A stretch of 21,253 bases of DNA, from contig CAVTNM010000007.1 in the NCBI GenBank assembly GCA_963736055.1, positions 1 through 21,253 of the forward strand. The letters run 5' to 3'. Under the pieces are notes generated by a model. The model was not told the origin of the DNA. It worked only from the letters and a program-made list of their open reading frames with translations, and searched no databases. Position numbers and translations under genes: made by a program. Below are positions 13,983-21,253 of this stretch, piece by piece. The DNA is from AC-32 sp963736055 (GTDB lineage: Bacteria; Actinomycetota; Thermoleophilia; Gaiellales; Gaiellaceae). The number at the start of each line of letters is the position of its first letter. Position 1 is the first letter of the stretch.

Positions 13983-14254
13983 CTAGGCGTCGTACTGGCC
14001 GCCGAGCTCCGCCGCCTGAGGCTTACCCTTGTGCCCGGCCTCTTGCATGATCGCAGGGACTCGGGGTCGGAGACGAAGTTCTGCCAGCCCTCCGCGTCCC
14101 AGTCGAAGAGCGCCCAGACCCGGTCGCCCTCATTGGGATCACGGAACACGGTCGAGCCCTGGAGCCGTGCTGCTTTCGCTTCTCAGCGCCCTTGGTCGAG
14201 AAGATCTCCACGAACCGGTCGAAGTCCTCGACCTTTTGTCGTTGCCAGGATCAT
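13983..14254 (-). pseudogene. Small ABM-like (antibiotic-biosynthesis-monooxygenase-type) gene with three frameshifts
   Basis: Reading leftward from ATG 14254, the protein runs across three frames: MILATTK, then VEDFDRFVEIFSTKGAEKRK and QHGS, then STVFRDPNEGDRVWALFDWD and AEGWQNFVSDPE, then PAIMQEAGHKGKPQAAELGG and QYDA, ending at TAG (13983-13985). Each switch is explained by one base: an extra A in a run of four near 14234, a missing A near 14161, and a missing G near 14069. Correcting all three gives exactly 90 residues. The pattern matches, from memory, a small actinobacterial family related to dimeric alpha/beta-barrel (ABM) proteins. GGAGAG precedes the ATG. It is either a decaying gene or a victim of homopolymer sequencing errors. 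Confidence 0.72.
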
Positions 14255-14470
14255 CTCTCTCCTTCTCTAGGCCCCGGCGCCGCCGCTCGACACCGATGGT
14301 CAGGCGAGTGTATGCCCGGGGCGTCCAGCGTGGGCTCAGGCGCCGGAGGCAGCCCGTGGCCCATTGCTTGCAGGACGCTTGCAGCCGCGGCCGTTCCCCC
14401 GATCGGCCGCTCGAGGTCTGAAGGACACCCCCTCTTCCGGCGGCTCGCTCTCTTCCGACGACGACCTTCC
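14255..14470. other. Intergenic stretch without a recognised gene
   Basis: This gap lies between the MMPL gene's stop and the broken ABM-like gene's start. It holds a possible minus-strand -10 box TACACT (14307-14312) about 52 nt before the ATG at 14254, and a short direct repeat GCTTGCAG (14366-14373, 14377-14384). No supported open frame or RNA was seen. Confidence 0.5.
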
Positions 14471-16693
14471 TTACCTCGCAGCCGGCACCGGAGGTGCTTT
14501 GCGGATCGGCTCGGGCTCGGTTGCGACGGCGACCCGTGGCAGCCATTCGAGCCAGCTCGGGAGATACCAGTTCCAGTCGCCGAGCAGCTTCATGCTCGCC
14601 GGCAGCAAGACCCCCCGAATGATCGTCGCGTCGATCAACACGGCGGCGGCCAAGCCGACGCCGAACTGCTTCAGCAGGTCGAACGACAGGGTGATGAAGA
14701 CCGAGAAGACGAGCACCATCACGATCGCGGCGCTGGTCACGACGCCGGCGGTGGTCTTGATCCCGTGCTCGACTGCCTCGTCCGTCGACATGCCGTGATC
14801 GACGCCCTCGCGGATGCGGCTGAGGATGAAGACGTGGTAGTCCATCGAGAGCCCGAACAGGATCACGAACAGGAACATCGGCATGAACGACTCGATCCCT
14901 CCTGAGGAGGCGCCGATCAGGCCGCGCCCGATCCCGTCCTGGAAGACGAGCACGAGAATCCCGTAGGCCGCGGCGACCGAGAGGGCGTTGAGCATGATCG
15001 CCTTCACCGCAATCACGATCGAGCGGAAGGCGAGCAGCATCAGCACGAAGGTCAGCGCGAACACGAACGCGAACACATAGGGCGTCCTCTGCCTGAACTG
15101 GTGCTCGAAGTCGATTGACTGCGCCGTCATTCCTCCGACGCCGGTGGTCGCGTCGGGAAGCCTCCCCACTGTCGCCGGCACGAGGTCGTCGCGGAGCGTG
15201 TGGACAGCGTGCTTCGAAGCTGAGTTGGTGCCGTTGCCCGCGATCGGGACCGAGATGAGGGCCACGGTGCCCGCGCTGTTGACGTCGACCTCGATCGGCC
15301 GGAACATCTCGCCGCTCGCGAGCGCCTGTCGCCTTAGCTCCTCGATCGCACTCCGGGGTGTGCCCGAGCGGACATCGGGGGCCTCGACCAGAACCTGTGC
15401 AGCCAGGGCATCGCCGGGGAATGCCTTCTGGATCTTGTCGTAGGTCCTGATGACGGCGAGGGACCGCGGGTACGACTCAATGCTGTTCTGCGTCGTCTGG
15501 AGCCGAAGCGCCGGCACGGCGAGGGCGATCAGGAGGCCGGCTGCCAACAGTCCTGAGAGGAGCGGCCGCCGCATGACCCGCTCGACGATCGCGCCCCAGA
15601 AGCGGCTCTCGCCGACGCGCTGATCGGGACTGCGCAGAAACGGCACGCGGCCCTTGTTCACGCGGTCCCCGAGCTTGGACAGCACTGCCGGGAGCACCGT
15701 CAGCGAGCCAAGAACGGAAATGGCGACGACGAGCATCGTCGCCGCGGCGAAGCCCTCGAAGGTCTTGTCGCCACTGATGAACATCCCGGCCATCGCCACG
15801 ATCACCGTGAAGCCCGAGATCAGGACGGAGCGGCCCGATGTCGCCGCCGCAGCCTCGATCGACGCGGTCTCCGCCCGTCCGGCCGCGCGCTCCTCGCGTT
15901 CCCGCTTGAGATAGAACATCGAGTAGTCGACTCCGACCGCGAGTCCGATCAGCAGTACGACCGCGTTTACCGCGTCGTCCATCGGCAGCACCTTGCTCGG
16001 CAACGCCAGCAGGCCGATTGCCGCGAACACCGACGTCAAGGCGAGCAGCAGCGGGATTCCGGCTGCTACCAGCGCCCCGAAGGTAAGCAGCAGGATCCCC
16101 AGCGTTACCGGGAGCGAGAGGAGCCCCGCCTTGACCAGATCCTTGCCGAACTGGTCGCTGATCCCTTTGGACACGCTCCCGCCGCCGAATTCCTCGATCG
16201 TGAACTGAGGACGCGCGCTTTGGGCGTTCGCGACGGTCGCCAGGATCGGCTCGACCTTGTCCTGGGCGTCCTCGGACTTGCCGCGGATGTCGAACTGGAC
16301 CAGCGCCGCTCGCCCGTCGCTCGATACCCGACCTGAATTACCTGCCGCGAACGGGGACTCGACGTTGGTGACATTCGGCTGCGCCCCCAGCCGCCGGATC
16401 ACGTCTTGTACGGCGGCATGGAACTGCGCGCTCCTTGCCGTCAGCGAAGAGCTCTGTACGAGCACCAGCTCCTTCGCCGGCTGCTCGAACTTGTCGTTGA
16501 GGATCTGCTGGACTCGGCCTGATTCACCCGGCCCCGGTTCGTTCACCGACAGCGAGTTCGTCCCCACCACATTGCCGAGCGCGAACGCCACGAGGACGAA
16601 CCCGAGCCAGCCGAAGACCGCCGTCTTCCAGTGCCTCGCGCTCCAACGGCCCGCGCGCGCAGCGAGATTCTCTCGGTGGATGGAGCCTGCCAC
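14471..16693 (-). CDS. MMPL-family (RND superfamily) membrane transporter
   Basis: About 740 residues with the duplicated RND/MMPL layout: one N-terminal helix (TAVFGWLGFVLVAFALGNVV), a large outer domain, a five-helix bundle, then the same again. Signature stretches are LLIGLAVGVDYSMFYLKRER in the first bundle and FLFVILFGLSMDYHVFILSR in the second, both typical MMPL G-x-x-x-D-Y motifs that carry proton-relay residues (family knowledge). Such proteins export lipids or hydrophobic molecules using the proton gradient; the substrate is unknown. GTG 16693 is chosen because GGAGG lies 5 nt upstream. An alternative GTG at 16717 sits 5 nt after a TAACGT -10 box and would be leaderless, adding eight residues. 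The frame is intact. The upstream two-TM protein on the same strand may be functionally linked. Confidence 0.92.
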   Translation of the reverse strand: MAGSIHRENLAARAGRWSARHWKTAVFGWLGFVLVAFALGNVVGTNSLSVNEPGPGESGRVQQILNDKFEQPAKELVLVQSSSLTARSAQFHAAVQDVIRRLGAQPNVTNVESPFAAGNSGRVSSDGRAALVQFDIRGKSEDAQDKVEPILATVANAQSARPQFTIEEFGGGSVSKGISDQFGKDLVKAGLLSLPVTLGILLLTFGALVAAGIPLLLALTSVFAAIGLLALPSKVLPMDDAVNAVVLLIGLAVGVDYSMFYLKREREERAAGRAETASIEAAAATSGRSVLISGFTVIVAMAGMFISGDKTFEGFAAATMLVVAISVLGSLTVLPAVLSKLGDRVNKGRVPFLRSPDQRVGESRFWGAIVERVMRRPLLSGLLAAGLLIALAVPALRLQTTQNSIESYPRSLAVIRTYDKIQKAFPGDALAAQVLVEAPDVRSGTPRSAIEELRRQALASGEMFRPIEVDVNSAGTVALISVPIAGNGTNSASKHAVHTLRDDLVPATVGRLPDATTGVGGMTAQSIDFEHQFRQRTPYVFAFVFALTFVLMLLAFRSIVIAVKAIMLNALSVAAAYGILVLVFQDGIGRGLIGASSGGIESFMPMFLFVILFGLSMDYHVFILSRIREGVDHGMSTDEAVEHGIKTTAGVVTSAAIVMVLVFSVFITLSFDLLKQFGVGLAAAVLIDATIIRGVLLPASMKLLGDWNWYLPSWLEWLPRVAVATEPEPIRKAPPVPAAR

Positions 16694-16698
16694 TCCTA

Positions 16699-16703
16699 CC
16701 TCC
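16699..16703 (-). promoter_or_regulatory. Shine-Dalgarno (GGAGG) favouring the MMPL start at 16693
   Basis: On the minus strand GGAGG is followed by 5 nt and GTG (16693). It competes with the leaderless GTG at 16717. Confidence 0.5.
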
Positions 16704-16722
16704 GTGCCCTCGGTCACCAGCG

Positions 16723-16751
16723 ACGTTACGCCTCGGTGGTGGGCCGGTCAA
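16723..16751 (-). promoter_or_regulatory. Sigma-70-like promoter of the MMPL gene (TTGACC-17-TAACGT)
   Basis: On the minus strand the -35 TTGACC (16746-16751) and -10 TAACGT (16723-16728) have a 17-nt spacer, close to the ideal housekeeping pattern. Predicted transcription starts near 16716. It lies in the 89-bp gap after the two-TM gene's stop, so MMPL can be transcribed separately. Confidence 0.6.
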
Positions 16752-16782
16752 GAGGCTGGAAAGCTTCCGGCCGAAAGAGGAT

Positions 16783-17550
16783 TCAGCCGGGCGGCGGGGA
16801 CTCTTCGGCCGGTCGGTCGGGAGGCTCTGGTGCCGCCGGACTTTCAGATTCGCGGGCCGCGGCAGGAGTCGCCGGCGGAGGCGGTGGCCGGGGCCTCCGC
16901 GCGGCAAGGACGATCAATGCGGTGCTTCCCCCGACCACGAGCGAGCCCCCGAGCAGCAGCCCGATCGCGACCCAGAGCAGGAACGACAGCTTGGCGCCGA
17001 GGTCGACGTCCGCAGCGACGCCACGCGAGCCGTCGGCGTTCATCAGGACGACCGACCAGTCGCCGTCGCGCACCTTCCAGGTCAGGGTCTGCGTTCCGAC
17101 TCCGGAGGCCGAGGCCGCCCAGAAGGACTGCTCGGTCGGCGGCCCTTGCGGTGCGCCTCCAGTGACCGGCAGATATGTGACATGGAAGGGATCGAAGTCG
17201 AGGTCCTGGACATTCGCGTGGGCGACGGACCCGAGGTACCTGGCGACCTCCGCCTGCGGCCCGATGCCGACGAAGAGCGTCTTCCCGGCGGGGCTCTCGC
17301 CGCGGATCCGGACCTTTCCGAACCAGCTCTCGTTCAAGACCCGGCCCTCTCCGTCAGTGTCAACCTCGAGCCGCGTGCGCGTCAGGGCGAAGGTCGGCGT
17401 CGCGAACCGCTCGCTCGGCGTCGTCAGGTAGCCGTCCTCGCGCTGTGTGCGGTCGGCCCATAGCAGGAAGCCTCCCCCTGCCATCAGGGCGAGCCCCAAC
17501 AGGACCCCGATGCTGCCGAGGACAATGAGGATGACGCGACCAGCACTCAC
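16783..17550 (-). CDS. Two-TM membrane protein of unknown function
   Basis: A 255-residue protein with a membrane helix at about 6-31 (ILIVLGSIGVLLGLALMAGG), an outer domain of about 150 residues, a second helix at about 187-213 (LLWVAIGLLLGGSLVVGGST), and a Pro/Glu-rich cytoplasmic tail. The outer domain contains KTLFVGIGPQAEVARYLGSV, DLDFDPFHVTYLPV and QSFWAASASGVGTQTLTWKV. It ends with GDWSVVLMNADGSRGVAADV next to the second helix. I recall the FWAASASGxGxQTLTW and WSVVxMNADxSxGV patterns from a widespread actinobacterial family with no known function. The GTG at 17550 is followed directly by the first helix and preceded by a TCAACT box. It sits upstream of MMPL on the same strand, so a role at the cell envelope is plausible. 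Confidence 0.75.
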   Translation of the reverse strand: MSAGRVILIVLGSIGVLLGLALMAGGGFLLWADRTQREDGYLTTPSERFATPTFALTRTRLEVDTDGEGRVLNESWFGKVRIRGESPAGKTLFVGIGPQAEVARYLGSVAHANVQDLDFDPFHVTYLPVTGGAPQGPPTEQSFWAASASGVGTQTLTWKVRDGDWSVVLMNADGSRGVAADVDLGAKLSFLLWVAIGLLLGGSLVVGGSTALIVLAARRPRPPPPPATPAAARESESPAAPEPPDRPAEESPPPG

Positions 17551-17560
17551 CGGAACCCGA

Positions 17561-17588
17561 AGTTGACCGATGGGCAGGCAAACGTCAA
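17561..17588 (-). promoter_or_regulatory. Possible promoter (TTGACG-16-TCAACT) of the two-TM protein gene
   Basis: On the minus strand TTGACG (17583-17588) and TCAACT (17561-17566) are 16 nt apart, and the -10 lies 10 nt before GTG 17550. The -10 has C at its second position, so it is weak. The rest of 17589-17726 shows nothing clear. Confidence 0.35.
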
Positions 17589-17726
17589 GGGCGCTGGCCG
17601 ACGACTGCTTGCAGAACGCTCGCGAATGGGCCTACAGGAAATCCGTGCGAAGGCAGACGCCCGCGAAGAGTTTGGCTAGAAGGACGCCCGAGTTCGTGGA
17701 GATTGAGCTTAGAGGACCTGCAAGAC

Positions 17727-19091
17727 CTAGCTGCTCTTTGCGACGGCGTAGAGTCGCCATTCGCCGGGAATGCCCTTGAGCTCGTGCGAGCCGCGGTCTT
17801 CGAAGGTCAGCCCCGAGCCGGCGACCAGGTCTCTGACGGTCGAGGAGACGAGCACCTCGCCCGGCTGCGCATTGGCGGCGACCCTGGCCCCCGTGTGCAC
17901 GGCGATGCCGGCCACCTTGCCGTCAACGAGCTCGCACTCGCCCGTGTGCAAACCGACCCGCACCTCGAGTCCCAGCTCCGGCATTGTCTCGGCGATGGCA
18001 CACCCGCAGCGGATGGCCCTGGCCGGGCCGTCGAAGGAGGCGAAGAAGCCGTCGCCGGCCGTGTCGATCTCCTGGCCGCGAAAGCGAACCAGCTGGCGGC
18101 GGACCAGTTCGTGGTGGCGCAGCAGGAGCTCTCGCCAGGCCCTGTCGCCGAGCGCTGCCGCCTTCTCGCTTGACCCGACGATGTCCGAGAAAAGGACCGT
18201 GGCCAGCACCCTGTCGGGCTCGATCTCGGGATACGTGCCCAGGACGACGTCGGCAAGGAAGCTTTCCAGCTCGGCGAACAGCGGCTCCTGCTCGCCAACC
18301 GATGGGGAAAAGTCCGCGCCGGGCAACTCCACGAAACGGGCACCTGGAATGTGCTCGGCCAGATAGCGCCCACTGCGGATGTCCCATCCTTTCCCGTCCT
18401 TCCGATGCATGACCAGCGTCGGTACCCGAATCAAGGGAAGTACGTCGCACACGTCCACGTCGATGTTCATCCGGATGTAGGCGGCGGCCGCACCGGGGCT
18501 GACACTGAGCCGAAAGGCACGGGCAATGCTTTGGAGCTCCTCCTCAGGCGCGCTCGGGTTGAGCATGCCGATGACCTCGCAGGCGAAGGCGGGATCGCCC
18601 CAGCGACGCTCAAAGTCGTCGGCCTGTCGTTGCGTCTCCTCCCGGGTCGGAAGCCAGAGCAGGCTCGGGCTCTTCACGAAGCGCGGCGACGCATTCATCA
18701 AGATCAGCCCAGCGGTCCGTTCGGGATACGTGGCGGCGAACAAGACGGAGAGCGGGGAGGCGTCGCCGAGGCCGAAGAGCACTGCCCGCTCCGACCCGAC
18801 CGCGTCGAGGACGGCGCGGATGTCGTCCATGCGCGTCTCCAGCGTGGGCACGCCAACGTCCCGGTCGGACATGCCGGTCCCACGTTGGTTGACCCTGAAC
18901 AGGCGACAGATGGAGGCGAGTCGCGTGAAGAATCGAGCCTTGGAAGGAATCTCCCTATCCAGCTCAATGTGTGAGATCACATCGACCGCGACGAGGTCGG
19001 GGGGACCGTCACCGGCTACCTGGTAGGCGATATTGACGTTGCCACTCTTGGCGTAGCGCGTTTCCGGTTGCACCGGCCTAGTGTCGCGCAC
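17727..19091 (-). CDS. Adenylate/guanylate cyclase with N-terminal alpha/beta-hydrolase domain
   Basis: A 454-residue fusion. Residues about 10-285 are an alpha/beta-hydrolase domain (SGNVNIAYQVAGDGPPDLVA, FRVNQRGTGMSDR, PTLVMHRKDG). Residues about 295-450 are a class III nucleotide cyclase: TVLFSDIVGSSEKAAALGD holds the first metal Asp, EIDTAGDGFFASFDGPARAI the second, and GIAVHTGARVAANAQPGEVL the transition-state Arg. It should make cAMP or cGMP in the cytoplasm; the substrate-selecting residues were not resolved. In the hydrolase part the usual GxSxG elbow reads GLGDA at residues 107-111, so the nucleophile Ser is Gly and the domain is probably a sensor. GTG 19091 is chosen because TAGGAC lies 6 nt upstream; a GTG at 19073 is a closer fit to remembered relatives. 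Confidence 0.9.
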   Translation of the reverse strand: MRDTRPVQPETRYAKSGNVNIAYQVAGDGPPDLVAVDVISHIELDREIPSKARFFTRLASICRLFRVNQRGTGMSDRDVGVPTLETRMDDIRAVLDAVGSERAVLFGLGDASPLSVLFAATYPERTAGLILMNASPRFVKSPSLLWLPTREETQRQADDFERRWGDPAFACEVIGMLNPSAPEEELQSIARAFRLSVSPGAAAAYIRMNIDVDVCDVLPLIRVPTLVMHRKDGKGWDIRSGRYLAEHIPGARFVELPGADFSPSVGEQEPLFAELESFLADVVLGTYPEIEPDRVLATVLFSDIVGSSEKAAALGDRAWRELLLRHHELVRRQLVRFRGQEIDTAGDGFFASFDGPARAIRCGCAIAETMPELGLEVRVGLHTGECELVDGKVAGIAVHTGARVAANAQPGEVLVSSTVRDLVAGSGLTFEDRGSHELKGIPGEWRLYAVAKSS

Positions 19092-19097
19092 GGACGA

Positions 19098-19103
19098 GTC
19101 CTA
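19098..19103 (-). promoter_or_regulatory. -10 box (TAGGAC) for the cyclase gene
   Basis: On the minus strand TAGGAC is followed by 6 nt and GTG (19091), matching the leaderless arrangement of other genes here. The last base departs from TAnnnT. Confidence 0.35.
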
Positions 19104-19303
19104 CCCAGATCCGGTTGGGTCGCACTTGCCTAACCAAGGATCGTCGGCCTCCACCGGGAGCTGGGTCCTGAATCGCAGGCCGGTGGACATCTCGAGCTGG
19201 AGGATTCGCGGAAGCCGCTGCTTGTGCTCGCATGCCCTCCTCACTGAGAGCTCGGTGATCACGGGTCGACTCTCAATCTGCGCGGCCACCGGTCGAGCGC
19301 CAG

Positions 19304-19332
19304 TGGACAGTGTCTGCAGATAGAGATATAAG
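19304..19332 (+). promoter_or_regulatory. Sigma-70-like promoter (TGGACA-17-TATAAG) of the multicopper oxidase
   Basis: The -35 TGGACA (19304-19309) and -10 TATAAG (19327-19332) are separated by exactly 17 nt in a locally AT-richer patch. Predicted transcription starts near 19339, giving an 80-nt leader that ends with a GGGGAGAG ribosome-binding site before ATG 19420. Confidence 0.6.
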
Positions 19333-19419
19333 CGACAAGGGAGTAGACAGCCGGGCGGGCGCGGGCGGCCTGGCGAGTGGTGCGGCCCCCGGGTTCCCGG
19401 CAGAACCGAGGGGAGAGTC

Positions 19420-21165
19420 ATGTTGACGAGACGGCAGCTCCTTCAGCGAGGAGCGATCGGCGGTGCCGCGCTCATGGTCGGCCGCGGGTCGTTTCCGTTG
19501 GCCGCCTCGGCGGCGGTGGGCACGCCGCCAAAGCTGCGAAGGTGGCGAGAGCCTTTGCCGATACCCCCGGTCCTGGACGGCCGCGGCGGGGGCAAGAGCT
19601 TCACGATCGCGGCGAGGGAGTCGACGGACTGGAAGTTCCACCCCGACCTCCCGGCGACGAGAACCTGGGGCTATTGGTCCGACAGCCCGCAGGCGGGCTT
19701 GCCCTACCTCGGGCCGACGATCCTGGCGACCTCGCGGCCGAACGACACCGTTGAGACTTCAGTGACGATCGAGTGGCGAAACAACCTCGACAACGCGTTC
19801 CTGCCCAACGATCCGACGATCTTCGGGGCCGTTCTGCCCGGCGAGCCGGCCCCGATCGTGACGCACCTGCACGGCGGCGAGAATCACCCGCAGTTCGACG
19901 GGACACCGCTGCAGTGGTTCACGAAGGGCGGCGAAACCGGCCCGCACTACCTAACGAACACGTTCACCTATTACAACGAGCAGCGCGCAAGCATGATCTG
20001 GTACCACGACCATGCGGTCGGGAACACGCGCACGAACGTCTATGCGGGGCTCGCCGGCGCCTACCTGATCCGCGACGACCAGGACACGGGCGAGGCCGAC
20101 AATCCGCTCGGTCTTCCGGCCGGTCCCTACGAGATCCCGCTCGTCCTCCAGGACAAGACCTTCAATGACGACGGCAGCATGTTCTACCCGACGGAGGGCG
20201 TGACCGCCTTTCACCCCGAGTGGGTGCCGGAGTTCTTCGGCGATGTCGCGGTCGTGAACGCCAAGATCTGGCCCTTCCTCGACATCGAGCCGCGCCGGTA
20301 TCGCTTCCGGGTCGTCAACGGTTCGCAATCGCGCTTCTACAACATGCAGTTCGCCGATGAGAAGAACGGCAAGGCATTGCCCTTCACGCAGATCGGTGCG
20401 GAGGGTGGGCTGTTGCGGGCGCCTGTGTCGCTGCACGCGTTGTTGATTGCCCCGGGCGAGCGTGCCGACCTGATCGTCGATTTCGCGGGGAAGCGCGACC
20501 GTTCGTTCAACGTCACGAACAACGCCAGAGCGCCATACCCAGCGGGCGGGCGGGCGGGGCTGTCACAGCTCTTGCAGATCCGCGTCAACCGGCCGCTCCA
20601 GGGCGTCGACTCAACCACCCCGGGAGCCAACCTGCAGCTGCCGACCTTGCCCTTCCTGCCGGCGCCGTCGGTCACGCGCGTGCAGCACCTGTCCGAGACG
20701 CTCGACCCACTCACGGGCAATCCAATCCACCTGAACGTCGAGGACGCACCGTACCTCGACGAGAGAACGAACCTGCCTGAGGTCACGACCAAGCCGGCGG
20801 CCGGCGCCGTCGAGGACTGGCTGCTCGTCAACACGACGGCGGACACGCATCCGATCCACCTGCACCTCGTAACGTTCGAGGTCGTCAATCGACGGCCGTT
20901 CGACGTCGCCGCCTACGACCCCGAGACCCAGGCGATCAGTTACACCGGGCCCGCAGTACCTGCCCATCCCAACGAAAACGGGCGCAAAGACACGGTTCAA
21001 GCCAATCCCGGGGAGGCGACCCGCATCCGAGCGAGGTTCGAGTTGCCGGACGAGGGCACGATCGAGCTCCCGCCCGGCGTCGACAACCCGCAGTACGTCT
21101 GGCACTGCCACATCCTCGAGCACGAGGAGAACGACATGATGCGTGCGTTCGAGGTCGTCCGGTAG
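19420..21165 (+). CDS. Tat-exported multicopper oxidase (CotA/bilirubin-oxidase type)
   Basis: A 581-residue laccase-like oxidase, normal length for the bacterial CotA/bilirubin oxidase group. The N-terminus MLTRRQLLQRGAIGGAALMV is a twin-arginine signal (TRRQLL), so the enzyme is exported folded with copper. All four copper motifs are present: THLHGGENHP (His149, His151), WYHDHAVG (His196, His198), HPIHLHLVTF, and WHCHILEHEENDMM near the C-terminus, with the type 1 Cys and axial Met. It should oxidise phenols, bilirubin-like compounds or metal ions while reducing oxygen to water (family knowledge); the actual substrate is unknown. ATG 19420 is fixed by the Tat signal and the GGGGAGAG ribosome-binding site. 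It stands alone on its strand behind a good promoter. The cupredoxin at 4754 could in principle exchange electrons with it, but no linkage is shown. Confidence 0.93.
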   Translation: MLTRRQLLQRGAIGGAALMVGRGSFPLAASAAVGTPPKLRRWREPLPIPPVLDGRGGGKSFTIAARESTDWKFHPDLPATRTWGYWSDSPQAGLPYLGPTILATSRPNDTVETSVTIEWRNNLDNAFLPNDPTIFGAVLPGEPAPIVTHLHGGENHPQFDGTPLQWFTKGGETGPHYLTNTFTYYNEQRASMIWYHDHAVGNTRTNVYAGLAGAYLIRDDQDTGEADNPLGLPAGPYEIPLVLQDKTFNDDGSMFYPTEGVTAFHPEWVPEFFGDVAVVNAKIWPFLDIEPRRYRFRVVNGSQSRFYNMQFADEKNGKALPFTQIGAEGGLLRAPVSLHALLIAPGERADLIVDFAGKRDRSFNVTNNARAPYPAGGRAGLSQLLQIRVNRPLQGVDSTTPGANLQLPTLPFLPAPSVTRVQHLSETLDPLTGNPIHLNVEDAPYLDERTNLPEVTTKPAAGAVEDWLLVNTTADTHPIHLHLVTFEVVNRRPFDVAAYDPETQAISYTGPAVPAHPNENGRKDTVQANPGEATRIRARFELPDEGTIELPPGVDNPQYVWHCHILEHEENDMMRAFEVVR

Positions 21166-21228
21166 GTTTCTCAGCCTTCCGCCCTCGGACGGTCGCAACG
21201 AGGTCAGGCATTGGCGCTCGACAACGAG

Positions 21229-21253
21229 GCAGGCCTGGGGAAGGGATCGAACC
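21229..21253 (-). tRNA. Possible 3' end of a tRNA (T-arm) running off the window
   Basis: The last 11 bases, read on the minus strand, are GGTTCGATCCC, matching the T-loop consensus GGTTCRANYCC. They are followed by CTTC and CCCAGGC, which could be the T-stem and 3' acceptor strand. The next base (C) would be an unusual discriminator, and no CCA follows. The other arms lie outside the window, so this is only a hint. Confidence 0.3.

Larger units (their letters stand above)
19092..19419. other. Divergent intergenic region between cyclase and multicopper oxidase
   Basis: A 328-bp gap. It holds the cyclase -10 box at its left end and the multicopper oxidase promoter at 19304-19332. Short open frames exist on both strands in 19101-19323, but none has a ribosome-binding site or recognisable motif. 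The gap is long for this compact DNA and could hold operators. Confidence 0.5.

Noticed and set aside
14365..17623. Similar 18-mers TGCTTGCAGGACGCTTGC (14365) and TGCTTGCAGAACGCTCGC (17606) in two intergenic regions
   Set aside because: 16 of 18 bases match, but several such pairs are expected by chance in 21 kb, and flanks do not align.
19101..19421. Minus-strand 106-residue open frame in the cyclase/oxidase gap
   Set aside because: No ribosome-binding site, no motif, and it covers the multicopper oxidase promoter; its C-terminal part looks protein-like but is not enough.
1..21253. CRISPR arrays, insertion sequences, prophage genes, rRNA operons
   Set aside because: No regularly spaced repeats, transposase, integrase, phage proteins or rRNA-like stretches were seen.

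Overview
The window is high-GC, densely packed bacterial DNA. Codon use, many GTG starts and protein flavour (a LuxR-type ATPase regulator, an alpha/beta-hydrolase-cyclase fusion, small actinobacterial hypothetical families, an RTX-type secreted protein) suggest a deep-branching actinobacterium, probably Thermoleophilia (Solirubrobacterales/Gaiellales-like). This placement is inference from remembered family resemblance, not a database result. Many starts look leaderless: a TAnnnT-type -10 box sits 5-8 nt before the ATG/GTG and there is no Shine-Dalgarno.

Layout. (1) 1-4624: the 5' end of a choline-kinase-like gene (minus, cut by the window edge), a divergent HAD phosphatase (plus), a DMT-family transporter (minus) and a 960-residue LuxR-family ATPase regulator (minus). 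(2) 4754-7677: a secreted cupredoxin, an ECF sigma factor, a convergent membrane anti-sigma factor, and a secreted protein with RTX-like GGxGxD repeats whose upstream region is full of inverted and direct repeats. (3) 7754-8189: two overlapping small conserved-looking genes of unknown function. (4) 8156-13851: the most interesting block. Two paralogous FAD oxidoreductases of the phytoene-desaturase/PYROXD2 type (minus) diverge from two tandem GcvT-fold proteins (plus). The first GcvT protein resembles the DMSP demethylase DmdA and carries a single frameshift. Together they look like a catabolic cassette for a methylated compound, feeding one-carbon units to tetrahydrofolate.

(5) 13852-14470: a palindromic terminator-like element and a small ABM-like gene broken by three single-base indels. 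(6) 14471-19091: an MMPL exporter, a two-TM membrane protein of unknown function, and an adenylate/guanylate cyclase fused to an alpha/beta-hydrolase domain whose nucleophile Ser is Gly; all are on minus. (7) 19420-21165: a Tat-exported multicopper oxidase (CotA/bilirubin-oxidase type) behind a good sigma-70-like promoter. The last bases may hold the T-arm of a minus-strand tRNA running off the window.

How the genes fit together: the sigma/anti-sigma pair probably responds to envelope conditions and may control its secreted neighbours (cupredoxin, RTX-like protein). The cupredoxin and the multicopper oxidase are both extracytoplasmic copper proteins. The oxidoreductase/GcvT block is transcribed outward from one 69-bp divergent promoter region and is the best candidate for an undescribed pathway.
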